NCBI RefSeq assembly: GCF_020025155.1
Contig: NZ_CP073751.1
Location: forward strand, 3,535,501-3,599,500
Direction of reading: 5' to 3'
Length of the DNA: 64,000 nt
Origin: Halopseudomonas nanhaiensis
Lineage (GTDB): Bacteria > Pseudomonadota > Gammaproteobacteria > Pseudomonadales > Pseudomonadaceae
Part shown: positions 21,219 through 31,519 of the stretch, piece by piece
Layout: each line of letters opens with the position of its first letter
Numbering within the stretch: the stretch's first letter is position 1
The notes under the pieces: generated by a model
The model's input: the letters and a program-made list of their open reading frames with translations, nothing else
Databases searched by the model: none
Told to the model about the DNA's origin: nothing
Position numbers and translations under genes: made by a program

Positions 21219-22085
21219 ATGGTTTACAGCATGACCGCTTTTTCCCGCTGCGAGCTCAGCACGGACCGGGGCAACCTGGCGTGGGAAATGCGCTCGGTCA
21301 ACCACCGCTACCTCGAACCCAGCCTGCGCTTGCCGGAAGCGTTCCGCGAGCTGGAAGGACCCCTGCGCGAACGGCTGCGCAAACAGCTTGCCCGCGGTAA
21401 GGTCGAGTGCACCCTGCGCTTTCATCCGGTGGTCGCCACCAGTGCCCGGCTGAACCTGAACCAGCCACTGGTCGACCAGCTTATCGCCGCCTCCCAGCAG
21501 TTGAGCCTCAACCTGGTCAACGCCGCCCCGGTCAACCCACTGGAACTGCTCGCATGGCCAGGCGTTCTGAGCAACGCTGAACCCGACGAAAGCGGTCTGA
21601 TCGAACAGGCCGGAGCCCTCTTCGAGCGTGCCCTCAAGGATTTGAAGGACCAGCGTGCTCGCGAGGGCGCAGAGCTGCGCAAGCTGCTCGAAGAGCGTCT
21701 CGACGCCATTGCAGAACGCGTTGCGACGCTGCGCGAGATGATGCCGGAACTGCTGGTCGCGCATCGACAGAAGCTGATCGACCGCATCGCCGAAACCGGT
21801 CTGGACGTGGATAACCAGCGCATCGAGCAGGAAGTGGTGCTGCTGGCGCAGAAAATCGACGTAGCCGAGGAGCTCGACCGACTCGACACCCATGTCAGCG
21901 AGACCCGCCGCGTACTGGCCGGAGGCGAGGCCATGGGCCGCCGCCTGGACTTTCTGATGCAGGAATTCAACCGGGAAGCCAATACGCTCGGCTCCAAGGC
22001 GATCGATGCGCGTAGCACCCAGGCAGCGGTTGACCTGAAGGTTTACATCGAGCAGATGCGCGAGCAGGTGCAGAACATCGAGTGA
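21219..22085 (+). CDS. yicC: YicC family endoribonuclease-like protein
   Basis: 288 residues. YicC_N domain (MVYSMTAFSRCELSTDRGNL, EMRSVNHRYLEPSLRLPE) and the C-terminal DUF1732 ending in GRRLDFLMQEFNREANTLGSKA. E. coli YicC has been linked to decay of the sRNA RyhB and reported as an endoribonuclease. Two ATG codons are adjacent at 21216 and 21219; the second has the better spacing to CGAGG and gives the usual M-x-x-SMTAF start. It is divergent from rph and upstream of gmk, which is separated here by two minus-strand genes. Confidence 0.93.
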   Translation: MVYSMTAFSRCELSTDRGNLAWEMRSVNHRYLEPSLRLPEAFRELEGPLRERLRKQLARGKVECTLRFHPVVATSARLNLNQPLVDQLIAASQQLSLNLVNAAPVNPLELLAWPGVLSNAEPDESGLIEQAGALFERALKDLKDQRAREGAELRKLLEERLDAIAERVATLREMMPELLVAHRQKLIDRIAETGLDVDNQRIEQEVVLLAQKIDVAEELDRLDTHVSETRRVLAGGEAMGRRLDFLMQEFNREANTLGSKAIDARSTQAAVDLKVYIEQMREQVQNIE

Positions 22086-22102
22086 GCCAGTAGGCAGTTC
22101 GC

Positions 22103-24043
22103 TCAGGTGGCGAACTGGCCAAGAATCGTCATGGCCTGGTCGACACTGGCGGTCAGCTGCACGGCGCTTGCACGGCTGTCACTGGCCTGCGTCTGCGTCG
22201 AACTGGCCAGGGCGCGGATTGTCTCGATATTACCGTTGATCTCGGTCGCCGCCCGGCGCTGCTGTTCGGCGGCGGCGGCGATCTGCAGATTCATCGCAGT
22301 CATGGTTCGGAATGCCTCGGTAATCCGATCGAGCTCCGCTCCCGAAGCCTTGGCGCTGTCGACGCTGTGCAGCCGGTTGCGCTCCGCCTGCTCCATGGCG
22401 ACGACCGTTTCGCGCGTTGCCTCCTGCAGCGCGGCGATGGTCAGCTCCACCTGTTCGGTCGCTCTGCGGGTCCGTGCGGCCAGCGCCCGCACCTCTTCGG
22501 CCACCACAGAGAACCCCCGCCCCTGCTCCCCCGCCCGCGCCGCTTCGATGGCCGCGTTTAGCGCCAGCAGGTTGGTCTGGTCCGATACGCCCTGGATCAC
22601 GTCGATAACCGCGCCGATTTCCCGACTGTAGGTTTCCAGCCGCTCTACCACGCCATGCACCGCGGTGAAGCTGGAGGACAGCTCCGAGATCGATGCAACG
22701 GTCTGATCGACCACCTGCTTGCCGAGCTTGGCGCGCTGTTCCGATGCCACAGCAGTCGCCGAGCCCGACTCGGCACTGAGCGCCACGCTGCCCGCTGCGT
22801 CGCTCATTTCAGCCATGGCGCGCACCAGGTATTCAACCTCGACCAGCTGGTCATCCATCTGCTGGGCTACACGGGTGCTGGCCGACATCGACTGACGTGA
22901 TTGCTCGGAGACCGATATAACCTGCTGTTCCAGCACCACGAAGCTGCCATGAAGCTTCTCGATGATGCGATTGAACGAGCGCGCCAGCGCAGCCAGTTCG
23001 TCACGCCCCCGTACCGGCAGAGCGGCCTTGAGGTCGCCACTGCCCTCGGCGATCGCGCTCAGCCCCTGAACCACCTGATGTATGCGCCGGGTCAGACTGC
23101 GGCCGAGGGCGACACTGATCAGCACCACCAGCGCGACGATGGCCAGGGCGGCAATGATCAGCTGGTCGACCGTCCGATCGGCCTGCGCAACCAGCCGCGC
23201 CTGTTGCTCTATCAGCAAGGCGTTGACCACGTTTTCGAGTGTGGCGATGCTGTTCAACGCCATCTGGAAGTTGAGCGCGAAGGCGGCGGGGTTGGTTTCG
23301 CTGGCCAGCAGCTTTTCCTTGTCTGCGGCGATCCGTGCAGTGAGCGCCTGCAGATCATTCAGACCGGACTGCTGCTCGGGGGGTAGATCGGCCCACCCGC
23401 TGCCATCGACCTCGGCCCGCTTGAGCGCCTTTCGCAGACTGTAGCGCGAGTTGCTGAGGGCGACCTGCATCGATCCGTCGAGCAGACGTGCATAGTCCGG
23501 CGCAACATCCGCGACCGCAAGCGTCTGCACCAGAGCGTCACCCAGTGCCGGCAGCGAAGCCGACAGGCTCGCCTCGAGCGGCAGCCGCTGAAGGCTCAGG
23601 TCGCGCAGCACCTGGTAGATCCCCTGCGCACCCTGCGCATTCACGCGGATCTGTGAGAGCAGATCGGCAACGGTCGACCCCGCCTGCGACGGCTCGGCTT
23701 CATCCGTGTGGATCTCGCTCAGCGGCATGTGCTGGAAGGCGGCCCAGCGCGGGGATTCCAGCCGCTGCAGCCGCTCCTCGAGCGTGAGGAACTGGGCGTC
23801 GGTCCGCGCAATGAAGGCCTGCAGGTCCGCTTCCGTACGTGCGCTGGTCAGCTGGTAACCCAGCAGGCTGACCTCGCGCAATGACTCGCCGGCTTTGACA
23901 GCGGCCTTGTAGAAATCCACCGAGGCGGTGTATTCGCTCTCGAGGGTGCGCGTCAGCGCGCGCATGTTGTGCAGTGTAAGCAATACCTGCAGGCTAAGGC
24001 CGAGGATGCAGACAGCGATGATAAGAGTCAGGACACGCTTCAT
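22103..24043 (-). CDS. Methyl-accepting chemotaxis protein
   Basis: 646 residues. The N-terminal membrane segment (about 4-24) precedes a long, mostly helical periplasmic ligand domain (about 25-285), a second membrane segment (around 290-312), a HAMP linker, and a cytoplasmic signalling domain. The hairpin tip reads [26 protein letters not shown], the conserved CheA/CheW contact. The ligand domain is of the helical-bundle type, so the ligand cannot be named. No CheW-binding pentapeptide typical of CheR tethers is seen at the C-terminus. It stands alone; the next gene on the strand is a DUF2254 gene 146 bases upstream. Confidence 0.92.
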   Translation of the reverse strand: MKRVLTLIIAVCILGLSLQVLLTLHNMRALTRTLESEYTASVDFYKAAVKAGESLREVSLLGYQLTSARTEADLQAFIARTDAQFLTLEERLQRLESPRWAAFQHMPLSEIHTDEAEPSQAGSTVADLLSQIRVNAQGAQGIYQVLRDLSLQRLPLEASLSASLPALGDALVQTLAVADVAPDYARLLDGSMQVALSNSRYSLRKALKRAEVDGSGWADLPPEQQSGLNDLQALTARIAADKEKLLASETNPAAFALNFQMALNSIATLENVVNALLIEQQARLVAQADRTVDQLIIAALAIVALVVLISVALGRSLTRRIHQVVQGLSAIAEGSGDLKAALPVRGRDELAALARSFNRIIEKLHGSFVVLEQQVISVSEQSRQSMSASTRVAQQMDDQLVEVEYLVRAMAEMSDAAGSVALSAESGSATAVASEQRAKLGKQVVDQTVASISELSSSFTAVHGVVERLETYSREIGAVIDVIQGVSDQTNLLALNAAIEAARAGEQGRGFSVVAEEVRALAARTRRATEQVELTIAALQEATRETVVAMEQAERNRLHSVDSAKASGAELDRITEAFRTMTAMNLQIAAAAEQQRRAATEINGNIETIRALASSTQTQASDSRASAVQLTASVDQAMTILGQFAT

Positions 24044-24189
24044 GAGAGGCTCGCAGCGACGGCCGGCAGCGCGATGTGCTCACCGGCGGAAGATTCGTGT
24101 CTCGCTCGCCTCGGTTAGCCTCGGCAAGGGACGGCCAAAGCGTATCGCTGAAATATTGCAGTGCCATTACCGAACCATGACACACCGAC

Positions 24190-25452
24190 TCAACAAAGCT
24201 TCAGAGTCTGCTCTGCGAGCTGTCTAACCCGGGCCTTGTCCTCGTCCAGCAGCAACGCCCGCTCGGCTCGCAGCAGGGCCAGGCGGGTATGCCGCTGGGC
24301 ATTGCTGCGGTAGGCGCTGCCGTATTGCGCCAGCATGCGCAGGGACTCGTGCAGCTTTACCTGCACTTCCATCGTCCCGGCAGCGTCGCGGGCGATGGGC
24401 GTGAACATTTCGTCGAACAGATCGGCCAGTTCGGTAGGTGGAACGTGAACCCTGGGGCGCTGCATCGTGCCGAGCGGACCAAGCTCTTCGCCTTCGGACC
24501 AGCAGGTCAGCACCCGCACCACGCGGCCGAGCACATCGATCGCGGTGCCCTGATCGTTGACCCCGGGTGAGAGCGCGCGCGAGGCAATATCCGACATTAC
24601 CGCCATACCGTAGCGAGGGTCCTGATCGAACGAGCGCTCCTTGCCCAGGGTAAAGCACTGGTACACGTCCTTTGACACCCTCTCGCAGGGCGGCACGATC
24701 CAGGCTAGCGGCTCCGGCGGGTGCACGAAGCTTCCAGGCGGGCTGGTGATGTAAACCTGCCCCTGATTCTCGCAGGCCCACTCATCCAGGCCCTGAATAT
24801 CGATATGCATCACGTAGCCCACCCGGTCCGGATACACCGGCGTCGCCTCGGCAGGGATCTGCGTGTGCGCATCGTACAATACGCTGGTACCGGCCGAGGG
24901 ATGGTCCACGCGGCTGCAAATGGCTTTGACGATGGCGCCCTCGACTCGCTCGGCGGTGTCTGCCATCTGACCGAAGCTGGAAAGGTGCTCGATCCAGCGC
25001 AGCATGGTGATGGCGATTAGCGCGACGACCAGCAGACTGAAAAGAAACAGGACCAGACGGCCACGGGTACCGTAGACCTCGGTATGCAGGGCGATAATGC
25101 CCACCAGGGAAAACAGGAAAGAACCGAGGAAGGTCCCGAGCACGTTTTGCGTAGTGGTGTCCTGCATGAGCAGGCGGGTGGCACGCGGCGCAATGTTCGC
25201 GGTAGCGGAACCGTAGGCCGACACCATTACCGTCAGAGAAAAGGTAGTCACCGCGAGCATGCTGGTCGCGAGAATATTGAGAATGTCGTTAACGGCCTCG
25301 GCCCCGAGATCCATCGGCGCCTCACCCGGGTACAGTCGCTCCGCGGCAATCGCCAGCAGTGCCGCACCGACGCCCAGCAGGGCGAACAACGAAGCCCGTA
25401 TCCACAAGGTGCGGCCGATCTGTGCCAACAACCACTGCCATTTCGAAATCAT
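24190..25452 (-). CDS. DUF2254 family inner-membrane protein
   Basis: 420 residues. Four hydrophobic segments (about 17-38, 58-82, 105-122 and 132-150) are followed by a soluble ~260-residue C-terminal region. Family features include LATSMLAVTTFSLTVMVSAY and DIASRALSPGVNDQGTAID. Function is unknown; the family is widespread in proteobacteria. It diverges from gmk over 126 bases. I saw no signal that links it to its neighbours. Confidence 0.85.
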   Translation of the reverse strand: MISKWQWLLAQIGRTLWIRASLFALLGVGAALLAIAAERLYPGEAPMDLGAEAVNDILNILATSMLAVTTFSLTVMVSAYGSATANIAPRATRLLMQDTTTQNVLGTFLGSFLFSLVGIIALHTEVYGTRGRLVLFLFSLLVVALIAITMLRWIEHLSSFGQMADTAERVEGAIVKAICSRVDHPSAGTSVLYDAHTQIPAEATPVYPDRVGYVMHIDIQGLDEWACENQGQVYITSPPGSFVHPPEPLAWIVPPCERVSKDVYQCFTLGKERSFDQDPRYGMAVMSDIASRALSPGVNDQGTAIDVLGRVVRVLTCWSEGEELGPLGTMQRPRVHVPPTELADLFDEMFTPIARDAAGTMEVQVKLHESLRMLAQYGSAYRSNAQRHTRLALLRAERALLLDEDKARVRQLAEQTLKLC

Positions 25453-25512
25453 CTCGCCTTCCCGGTCCCGGTTCAGCTCAATAGACAGGCAAAACGCCGC
25501 CAGTGTCCATGA

Positions 25513-26217
<705 letters not shown>

Positions 26218-26281
26218 ACTGTCAGGTCCCGCGCCCTGTTTGGAGCGCACCGATTCTCAAGAAAGTTTCCGGAGTACACCC

Positions 26282-26539
26282 ATGGCTCGCGTCACCGTTG
26301 AAGACTGCCTGGATAACGTAGAAAACCGTTTCGAGCTGGTCATGCTGGCCACCAAGCGTTCGCGTCAGATCGCCACCGGCGGCAAGGACCCGAAAGTCGC
26401 CTGGGAAAATGACAAGCCTACCGTGGTCGCCCTGCGTGAAATCGCTGCCGGCCTGGTGACCAACGAGATTCTCGCCCAGGAAGCCATTCAGGATCAGCAA
26501 GAGCCGCTGTACTCGCTGGAATCCGATCTGGCGGAGTAA
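26282..26539 (+). CDS. rpoZ: RNA polymerase omega subunit
   Basis: 85 residues. Begins [23 protein letters not shown], with RSRQIATGG and [12 protein letters not shown]-like motifs typical of omega, which helps fold and retain the beta-prime subunit and forms one ppGpp-binding site in proteobacterial polymerase. It lies 64 bases after gmk and 63 before spoT, so the ppGpp enzyme and its RNA polymerase target subunit are in one cluster, as in E. coli. Confidence 0.97.
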   Translation: MARVTVEDCLDNVENRFELVMLATKRSRQIATGGKDPKVAWENDKPTVVALREIAAGLVTNEILAQEAIQDQQEPLYSLESDLAE

Positions 26540-26602
26540 GGGCTTGCGCAGGACGTGCATGCCGAAGGTGATGGCCCGTTCCGCCGGGCGCAGGAGCCTT
26601 GC

Positions 26603-28744
26603 ATGTCTGCTATAGAAGTATTCGCCGAGCGACTCGGCAGCTATCTCGAACCGGATCAGGTGAACCTGGTCCGGCGCGCCTATTTCTACGCCGAGCAGGC
26701 CCACGACGGCCAGACCCGGCGCAGCGGCGAACCCTACGTTACCCATCCGCTAGCCGTAGCCGGCATCCTCGCCGGCATGCACATGGATCATCAGAGCCTG
26801 ATGGCTGCCATGCTGCACGATGTCATTGAAGACACCGGCATACCCAAGGACGCACTGGTTACGCAGTTTGGCGACACGGTTGCCGAACTGGTCGACGGGG
26901 TCAGCAAGCTTACGCAGATGACCTTCGAGACCAAGGCCGAGGCGCAAGCGGAAAACTTCCAGAAAATGGCACTGGCCATGGCCCGCGACATTCGCGTGAT
27001 TCTTGTCAAGCTGGCCGACCGGCTGCACAACATGCGTACGCTGGGCGCGCTGTCTGGCGAGAAGCGCCGGCGTATCGCCAAGGAAACGCTGGAGATCTAC
27101 GCCCCCATCGCCAACCGCCTGGGCATGCACAGTCTGAGCGTCGAGTTCGAAGACCTCGGCTTCAAGGCGATGTATCCGATGCGCGCCCAGCTGATCGACC
27201 GCGCGGTACGCAGCGCGCGCGGCAATCGCAAGGAGCTGCTGAGCAAGATTCTCGACTCGCTGCAGAACCGGCTGGAGCGCGAAGGTATTCCCGGGCGGGT
27301 GATCGGACGAGAGAAGCACCTGTACGGCATCTATCAGAAGATGCGCGGCAAGCGCAAATCCTTCAACGAGATCATGGACGTCTACGCGTTCCGCATCATC
27401 GTCGAGAAGGCCGATACCTGCTACCGCGCGCTCGGCGCCGTTCACAGTCTGTACAAGCCCTTCCCCGGGCGCTTCAAGGACTACATCGCGATCCCCAAAG
27501 CCAACGGCTATCAGTCGCTGCATACCACCCTGTTCGGCATGCATGGCGTTCCGATCGAGATCCAGATTCGCACCGAAGAGATGGAAGAGCTTGCCAATAA
27601 CGGCATTGCCGCGCATTGGGTATACAAGTCCAAGGAAGAGGTGATCAACGGCAACCATGCCCGCACGCGCCAGTGGCTGAAAAGCGTACTGGAGCTGCAG
27701 CAAAGGGCGGGCAACTCGCTGGAGTTCATCGAGAACGTCAAGATCGACCTGTTCCCCGACGAAGTCTACATTTTCACCCCAAAGGGACGGATCATGGAGC
27801 TGCCCAAGGGCTCCACTCCGGTGGACTTCGCCTATGCCGTGCATACGGACGTGGGCAACAGTTGCATTGCCTGCCGCGTCAACCGTCGGCTGGCGCCGCT
27901 ATCGGAACCCCTGCAGAGCGGGCAGACCGTCGAGATCATCACTGCCCCGGGCGCGCGCCCCAACCCCGCCTGGCTGAGCTTCGTCATCACCGGCAAGGCC
28001 CGCAGCAACATTCGCCACTTCCTCAAGCATCAGCGTCATTCCGAGTCCATCGCCCTGGGCGAGCGTCTGCTGGAGAAGGTTCTGGCCAGCTTCGACACCA
28101 CACTGTCGGATATACCGCCGGCCCGCCTGCGCCGCGTTCTGGAAGATTGCGGGATGGACAATCTGGAAGAACTGCTCGCCGACATCGGGCTGGGCAACCG
28201 CATGGCCTACGTGGTCGCCCGGCGCCTGCTGATCAGCGAAGGAAGCAACGAAACCGAAGCGGCCAAGGTCGCCGAGCCGGACGAGGCGCAGATTCGTGAA
28301 ATGCCCCTGGCCATTCGCGGCACCGAGGGGCTGGTCGTCAGTTTCGCGCGTTGCTGCAACCCGATTCCAGGCGACCCGATCGTCGGCTATCTCTCCTCGG
28401 GCAAGGGCATGGTCATCCACCAGGAGAACTGCAACAACCTGGCCGAAAGCCGTCACAGTGAAGAGAAGATCCTGCATCTGACCTGGGACAAGGACGTCAC
28501 CGGCGAATTTACCGTCGAGCTTCGCGTGGAGCTCGAGCACGCGCGTGGCATCATCGCGCAACTCGCCACCGGCATCACCATGGCCGACGCCAGCATCGAC
28601 AAGATCAGCGTCGACGAGCGCGATGGCCGCACCAGCGTGGTTCAGCTGGTGGTCCGGGTCCGCGACCGCCTGCACCTGTCCCAACTTATCAAGCGTATCC
28701 GCGTGCTCAGCGGCGTGCTGCGCATCACGCGTCTGAAAAACTGA
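26603..28744 (+). CDS. spoT: Bifunctional (p)ppGpp synthetase/hydrolase SpoT
   Basis: 713 residues. Domains in order: an HD hydrolase ([21 protein letters not shown] near 70-76), a RelA/SpoT synthetase ([16 protein letters not shown], then SLHTTLFG), a TGS domain ([23 protein letters not shown]), a helical/zinc-finger region with [13 protein letters not shown], and a C-terminal ACT domain. It makes and degrades the alarmone (p)ppGpp. Both catalytic halves look intact, as in other Pseudomonas SpoT. The ATG at 26603 follows CAGGAG. It sits between rpoZ and ridA. Confidence 0.96.
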   Translation: MSAIEVFAERLGSYLEPDQVNLVRRAYFYAEQAHDGQTRRSGEPYVTHPLAVAGILAGMHMDHQSLMAAMLHDVIEDTGIPKDALVTQFGDTVAELVDGVSKLTQMTFETKAEAQAENFQKMALAMARDIRVILVKLADRLHNMRTLGALSGEKRRRIAKETLEIYAPIANRLGMHSLSVEFEDLGFKAMYPMRAQLIDRAVRSARGNRKELLSKILDSLQNRLEREGIPGRVIGREKHLYGIYQKMRGKRKSFNEIMDVYAFRIIVEKADTCYRALGAVHSLYKPFPGRFKDYIAIPKANGYQSLHTTLFGMHGVPIEIQIRTEEMEELANNGIAAHWVYKSKEEVINGNHARTRQWLKSVLELQQRAGNSLEFIENVKIDLFPDEVYIFTPKGRIMELPKGSTPVDFAYAVHTDVGNSCIACRVNRRLAPLSEPLQSGQTVEIITAPGARPNPAWLSFVITGKARSNIRHFLKHQRHSESIALGERLLEKVLASFDTTLSDIPPARLRRVLEDCGMDNLEELLADIGLGNRMAYVVARRLLISEGSNETEAAKVAEPDEAQIREMPLAIRGTEGLVVSFARCCNPIPGDPIVGYLSSGKGMVIHQENCNNLAESRHSEEKILHLTWDKDVTGEFTVELRVELEHARGIIAQLATGITMADASIDKISVDERDGRTSVVQLVVRVRDRLHLSQLIKRIRVLSGVLRITRLKN

Positions 28745-28761
28745 TCCGATCCGGAGCAAAC

Positions 28762-29142
28762 ATGAACAAGCAAGTCATCACCAGCGACCACGCACCGGCC
28801 GCAATAGGCACCTATTCCCAGGCCATCAAGGTCGGCAATACGGTTTATCTGTCTGGTCAGATCCCGCTGGACCCGGCCACCATGGAAGTGGTCGACGGCA
28901 TGGAACAGCAGATCTGCCGCGTGTTCGACAACCTTCAGGCCGTTGCCGAGGCGGCTGGCGGATCCCTGCAGGATATCGTCAAATTGAACATCTTCCTCAC
29001 CGACCTTGCCCACTTCGGCCTGGTCAATGAAGTCATGGCTCGCTATTTCAAGCAGCCCTACCCGGCCCGCGCAGCGATCGGCGTGGCTTCGCTGCCCAAG
29101 GGCGTGCCGGTGGAGATGGACGGCATCATGGTGGTTGGCTGA
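28762..29142 (+). CDS. ridA: Enamine/imine deaminase RidA
   Basis: 126 residues. YjgF/YER057c/UK114 family; hydrolyses reactive 2-aminoacrylate and other imines released by PLP enzymes. The signature [20 protein letters not shown] and the C-terminal [19 protein letters not shown], with the substrate-binding arginine, are present. It lies 17 bases after spoT, the usual place, and ends before a hairpin shared with convergent osmC. Confidence 0.95.
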   Translation: MNKQVITSDHAPAAIGTYSQAIKVGNTVYLSGQIPLDPATMEVVDGMEQQICRVFDNLQAVAEAAGGSLQDIVKLNIFLTDLAHFGLVNEVMARYFKQPYPARAAIGVASLPKGVPVEMDGIMVVG

Positions 29143-29150
29143 GGCTACCA

Positions 29151-29171
29151 GAGGCGCCTGCAAGGCGCCTC
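29151..29171. terminator. Hairpin between ridA and osmC
   Basis: An 8-bp perfect stem (GAGGCGCC / GGCGCCTC, loop TGCAA) lies between the convergent stops of ridA and osmC. There is no clear U tract on either side, so terminator function is probable only from position. Confidence 0.5.
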
Positions 29172-29186
29172 GTTCGCCAGCCTGCC

Positions 29187-29612
29187 TCATTCGGTGAGAT
29201 AGGCTTCCATGGTGATGTCTGCATTCAACAGTTTCGACACCGGGCAACCCGCCTTGGCCTTGTTGGCGATCTCGGTGAATGTCGCCTCATCAAGGTTGGG
29301 CACATGCGCCTGGACGTCAAGGTGTACCGCAGTGATGGCGAAACCATCTTCCTGCTTCTCCAGCGACACTTCGGCCGTCGTGGCGATCCTGCTGGGTGTA
29401 AAGCCTTCCTGCCCGAGCAGCATGGAAAACGCCATCGAGAAGCATGCGGCATGCGCAGCGCCGATCAGCTCTTCGGGGTTGGTGCCGGGTCCGTCTTCGA
29501 ACCGAGTGTTGAAGCCATAGGGTGAACTGTCCAGCACGCCGCTTTCGGTCGTGATGGTGCCCGAGCCTTCCTTGACCGTACCTTCCCATTCAGCTGAGCC
29601 AGTCTTTTTCAT
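29187..29612 (-). CDS. osmC: OsmC family peroxiredoxin
   Basis: 141 residues. An osmotically induced organic hydroperoxide reductase. The two redox cysteines are in HAACFSMAF and KAGCPVSKLL, and the segments TTESGVLDSSPYGFNTRFE and GTNPEELIGAAHA match OsmC rather than Ohr. The ATG at 29612 follows GGAGG on the minus strand; the frame is open 12 codons further up. It converges with ridA. Confidence 0.93.
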   Translation of the reverse strand: MKKTGSAEWEGTVKEGSGTITTESGVLDSSPYGFNTRFEDGPGTNPEELIGAAHAACFSMAFSMLLGQEGFTPSRIATTAEVSLEKQEDGFAITAVHLDVQAHVPNLDEATFTEIANKAKAGCPVSKLLNADITMEAYLTE

Positions 29613-29678
29613 CGTCGCGTCCTCCAGTGGTTCGAGATCGGTGGACAACGCCAGGCGCCGAAGATCACCACTGCTTCC

Positions 29679-30524
29679 TCAGGCTTCGCTCAACATGGCC
29701 GCGTAACCTTCCCGGTAGCTCGGATAGCCAGGCACCCAGCCGGTCTCCCGCGCCAGCGCGTTGCTGCAGCGCTTACTCCCGGTTCGACCAATGCCGGGGC
29801 CCTCTGCAGCCAGTGTGGTGCCGAGCTGTTCGGCCAGCCAGCTACAGACCTCGTGAAGCGGAGCCGGCTCGTCGTCCACGCCCAGATAACAGGGCGCCAG
29901 CAGTTCGTGCTGGTCGGCCTGCACCAGCAGATGCTGCAGCAACCCGGCAGCGTCATCGCGATGAATCCGGTTGGTGTACTGCACCGGATCGGCGGGCACG
30001 GCTACACCGGCGCGCACCTGCTCGATCAGCCGGTTGCGCCCGGGGCCGTAGATCCCCGCCAGACGCACCACCGACGCGGGAATGCCACTGCGCAGCGCCA
30101 CGTCCTCCGCTTCGATAAGCGCCCGGGCGGTATCCGAGTCGGCCAGTGCCGGGCTGTTCTCGGTCACCCACTCACCCTGGCTTTGCGCGTACACACCAGT
30201 ACTGGATATCTGCAACAGGTGCCGGGGTTGCTGGCGGCGCTCGGCCATCCAGCCGACGACCCTGCGCAAACCGTCCACATACAGCGCGCGGTAAAGCTCG
30301 GCATCGCGCTTGCCTGCTGCGGGGCAATAGACCAGATAATCGATCTTGCGCGGCCAGTCGGCGGGGCAGTCATCGGTGAGAAGGTCCCCGGTCAGGGGCT
30401 GCACACCCTCGGGCAACCGCGAGGTATCACGGCGCATGCCGTATACCGTCCAACCCTGTGCCATGAGCCGCTCGGCCAGCGCGCCGCCAAGGTCGCCGCA
30501 TCCGGCAATCACAACCTGTCTCAT
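29679..30524 (-). CDS. NAD(P)-dependent epimerase/dehydratase family protein (YeeZ-like SDR)
   Basis: 281 residues. Extended SDR fold: N-terminal nucleotide-binding VVIAGCGDLGGALAERL (GxGxxG), then QISSTGVYAQS and RLAGIYGPGRN with active-site serine and an atypical tyrosine context. The second half is a substrate domain with NRIHRDDAAG. It resembles the YeeZ/SuFE-type group whose substrate is unknown. It diverges from oxyR over 69 bases, so it may share OxyR control, but that is inference. Confidence 0.8.
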   Translation of the reverse strand: MRQVVIAGCGDLGGALAERLMAQGWTVYGMRRDTSRLPEGVQPLTGDLLTDDCPADWPRKIDYLVYCPAAGKRDAELYRALYVDGLRRVVGWMAERRQQPRHLLQISSTGVYAQSQGEWVTENSPALADSDTARALIEAEDVALRSGIPASVVRLAGIYGPGRNRLIEQVRAGVAVPADPVQYTNRIHRDDAAGLLQHLLVQADQHELLAPCYLGVDDEPAPLHEVCSWLAEQLGTTLAAEGPGIGRTGSKRCSNALARETGWVPGYPSYREGYAAMLSEA

Positions 30525-30593
30525 TCGATTGTTTTCCTCTATCGATCAACCCGCTATGCTTGGCTTGAATACATTGTGGACTCAGTATAAGCC

Positions 30594-31517
30594 ATGACCC
30601 TCACCGAACTGCGCTACATCGTTACTCTGGCTCAGGAACAACATTTCGGCCATGCCGCCGAGCGTTGCCACGTATCGCAGCCCACGCTCAGCGTCGGCGT
30701 CAAGAAGCTGGAAGATGAGCTCGGCGTGATGATCTTCGAGCGCAGCAAAAGCGCGGTGCGGGTCACGCCCATCGGCGAGCGGATCGTTACGCAGGCGCAG
30801 CGGGTGCTGGAGGAGGCGTCAGCCATTCGCGAGCTGGCCAGTTCCGGGAAGAACCAGCTCTCGGCGCCATTGAAGGTCGGCGCCATCTATACCATTGGGC
30901 CGTACCTGTTTCCGCATCTGGTGCCTCAGTTGCATCGTGTCGCACCGGAAATGCCGTTGTACATCGAGGAGAACTTCACCCATGTGCTGCGCGACAAGCT
31001 GCGCAACGGCGAGCTCGACGCAATCATCGTGGCCCTGCCGTTCAACGAGCCGGACGTATTGACCAAGCCGCTGTACGACGAGCCCTTCAGCCTGCTGGTA
31101 CCGGCCAGCCACCCCTGGGCCAGCCGCGAGACGGTGACACTCGATGAGCTGGACGACAGCAAGCTGTTGCTGCTGGGTGAAGGTCACTGCTTCCGTGATC
31201 AGGTGCTCGAAGCCTGCCCGAGCATCCGCAAGGGCGATGAACAGCACAAGCACACCACAGTGGAATCCAGTTCGCTGGAAACCATTCGGCACATGGTGGC
31301 CTCAGGCATCGGCATGACCGTGTTGCCGATGTCGGCCGCCGATGATCGCTACTACAGCTCCGATCTGCTGGTCACCAAGCAGTTCACCTCGCCGGTGCCC
31401 TACCGCACCGTGGCCATTGCCTGGCGAGCCAGCTTCCCGCGCCCCAAGGCGGTCGAAATCCTCAGCGATTCGATCCGCCTGTGCTCGATCAGCCAGCCGC
31501 CGCAAGCTGCCAGGTAA
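30594..31517 (+). CDS. oxyR: Hydrogen peroxide-sensing LysR regulator OxyR
   Basis: 307 residues. N-terminal winged helix-turn-helix (MTLTELRYIVTLAQEQHFGHAA, then VSQPTLSVGVKKLEDELG) and a C-terminal substrate-binding-like domain. The redox cysteines fall at positions 199 (GEGHC) and 208 (LEAC), the same numbers as in E. coli OxyR, so the peroxide disulfide switch is preserved. It should activate catalase, alkyl hydroperoxide reductase and similar genes. It is followed 2 bases later by recG, the conserved Pseudomonas pair. Confidence 0.96.
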   Translation: MTLTELRYIVTLAQEQHFGHAAERCHVSQPTLSVGVKKLEDELGVMIFERSKSAVRVTPIGERIVTQAQRVLEEASAIRELASSGKNQLSAPLKVGAIYTIGPYLFPHLVPQLHRVAPEMPLYIEENFTHVLRDKLRNGELDAIIVALPFNEPDVLTKPLYDEPFSLLVPASHPWASRETVTLDELDDSKLLLLGEGHCFRDQVLEACPSIRKGDEQHKHTTVESSSLETIRHMVASGIGMTVLPMSAADDRYYSSDLLVTKQFTSPVPYRTVAIAWRASFPRPKAVEILSDSIRLCSISQPPQAAR

Positions 31518-31519
31518 CG

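Noticed and set aside
30569-30591. TTGAAT ... TATAAG as the oxyR promoter
   Set aside because: The -10-like hexamer ends 2 bases before the start codon, so the transcript would begin inside the gene; spacing is also only 15 bases.
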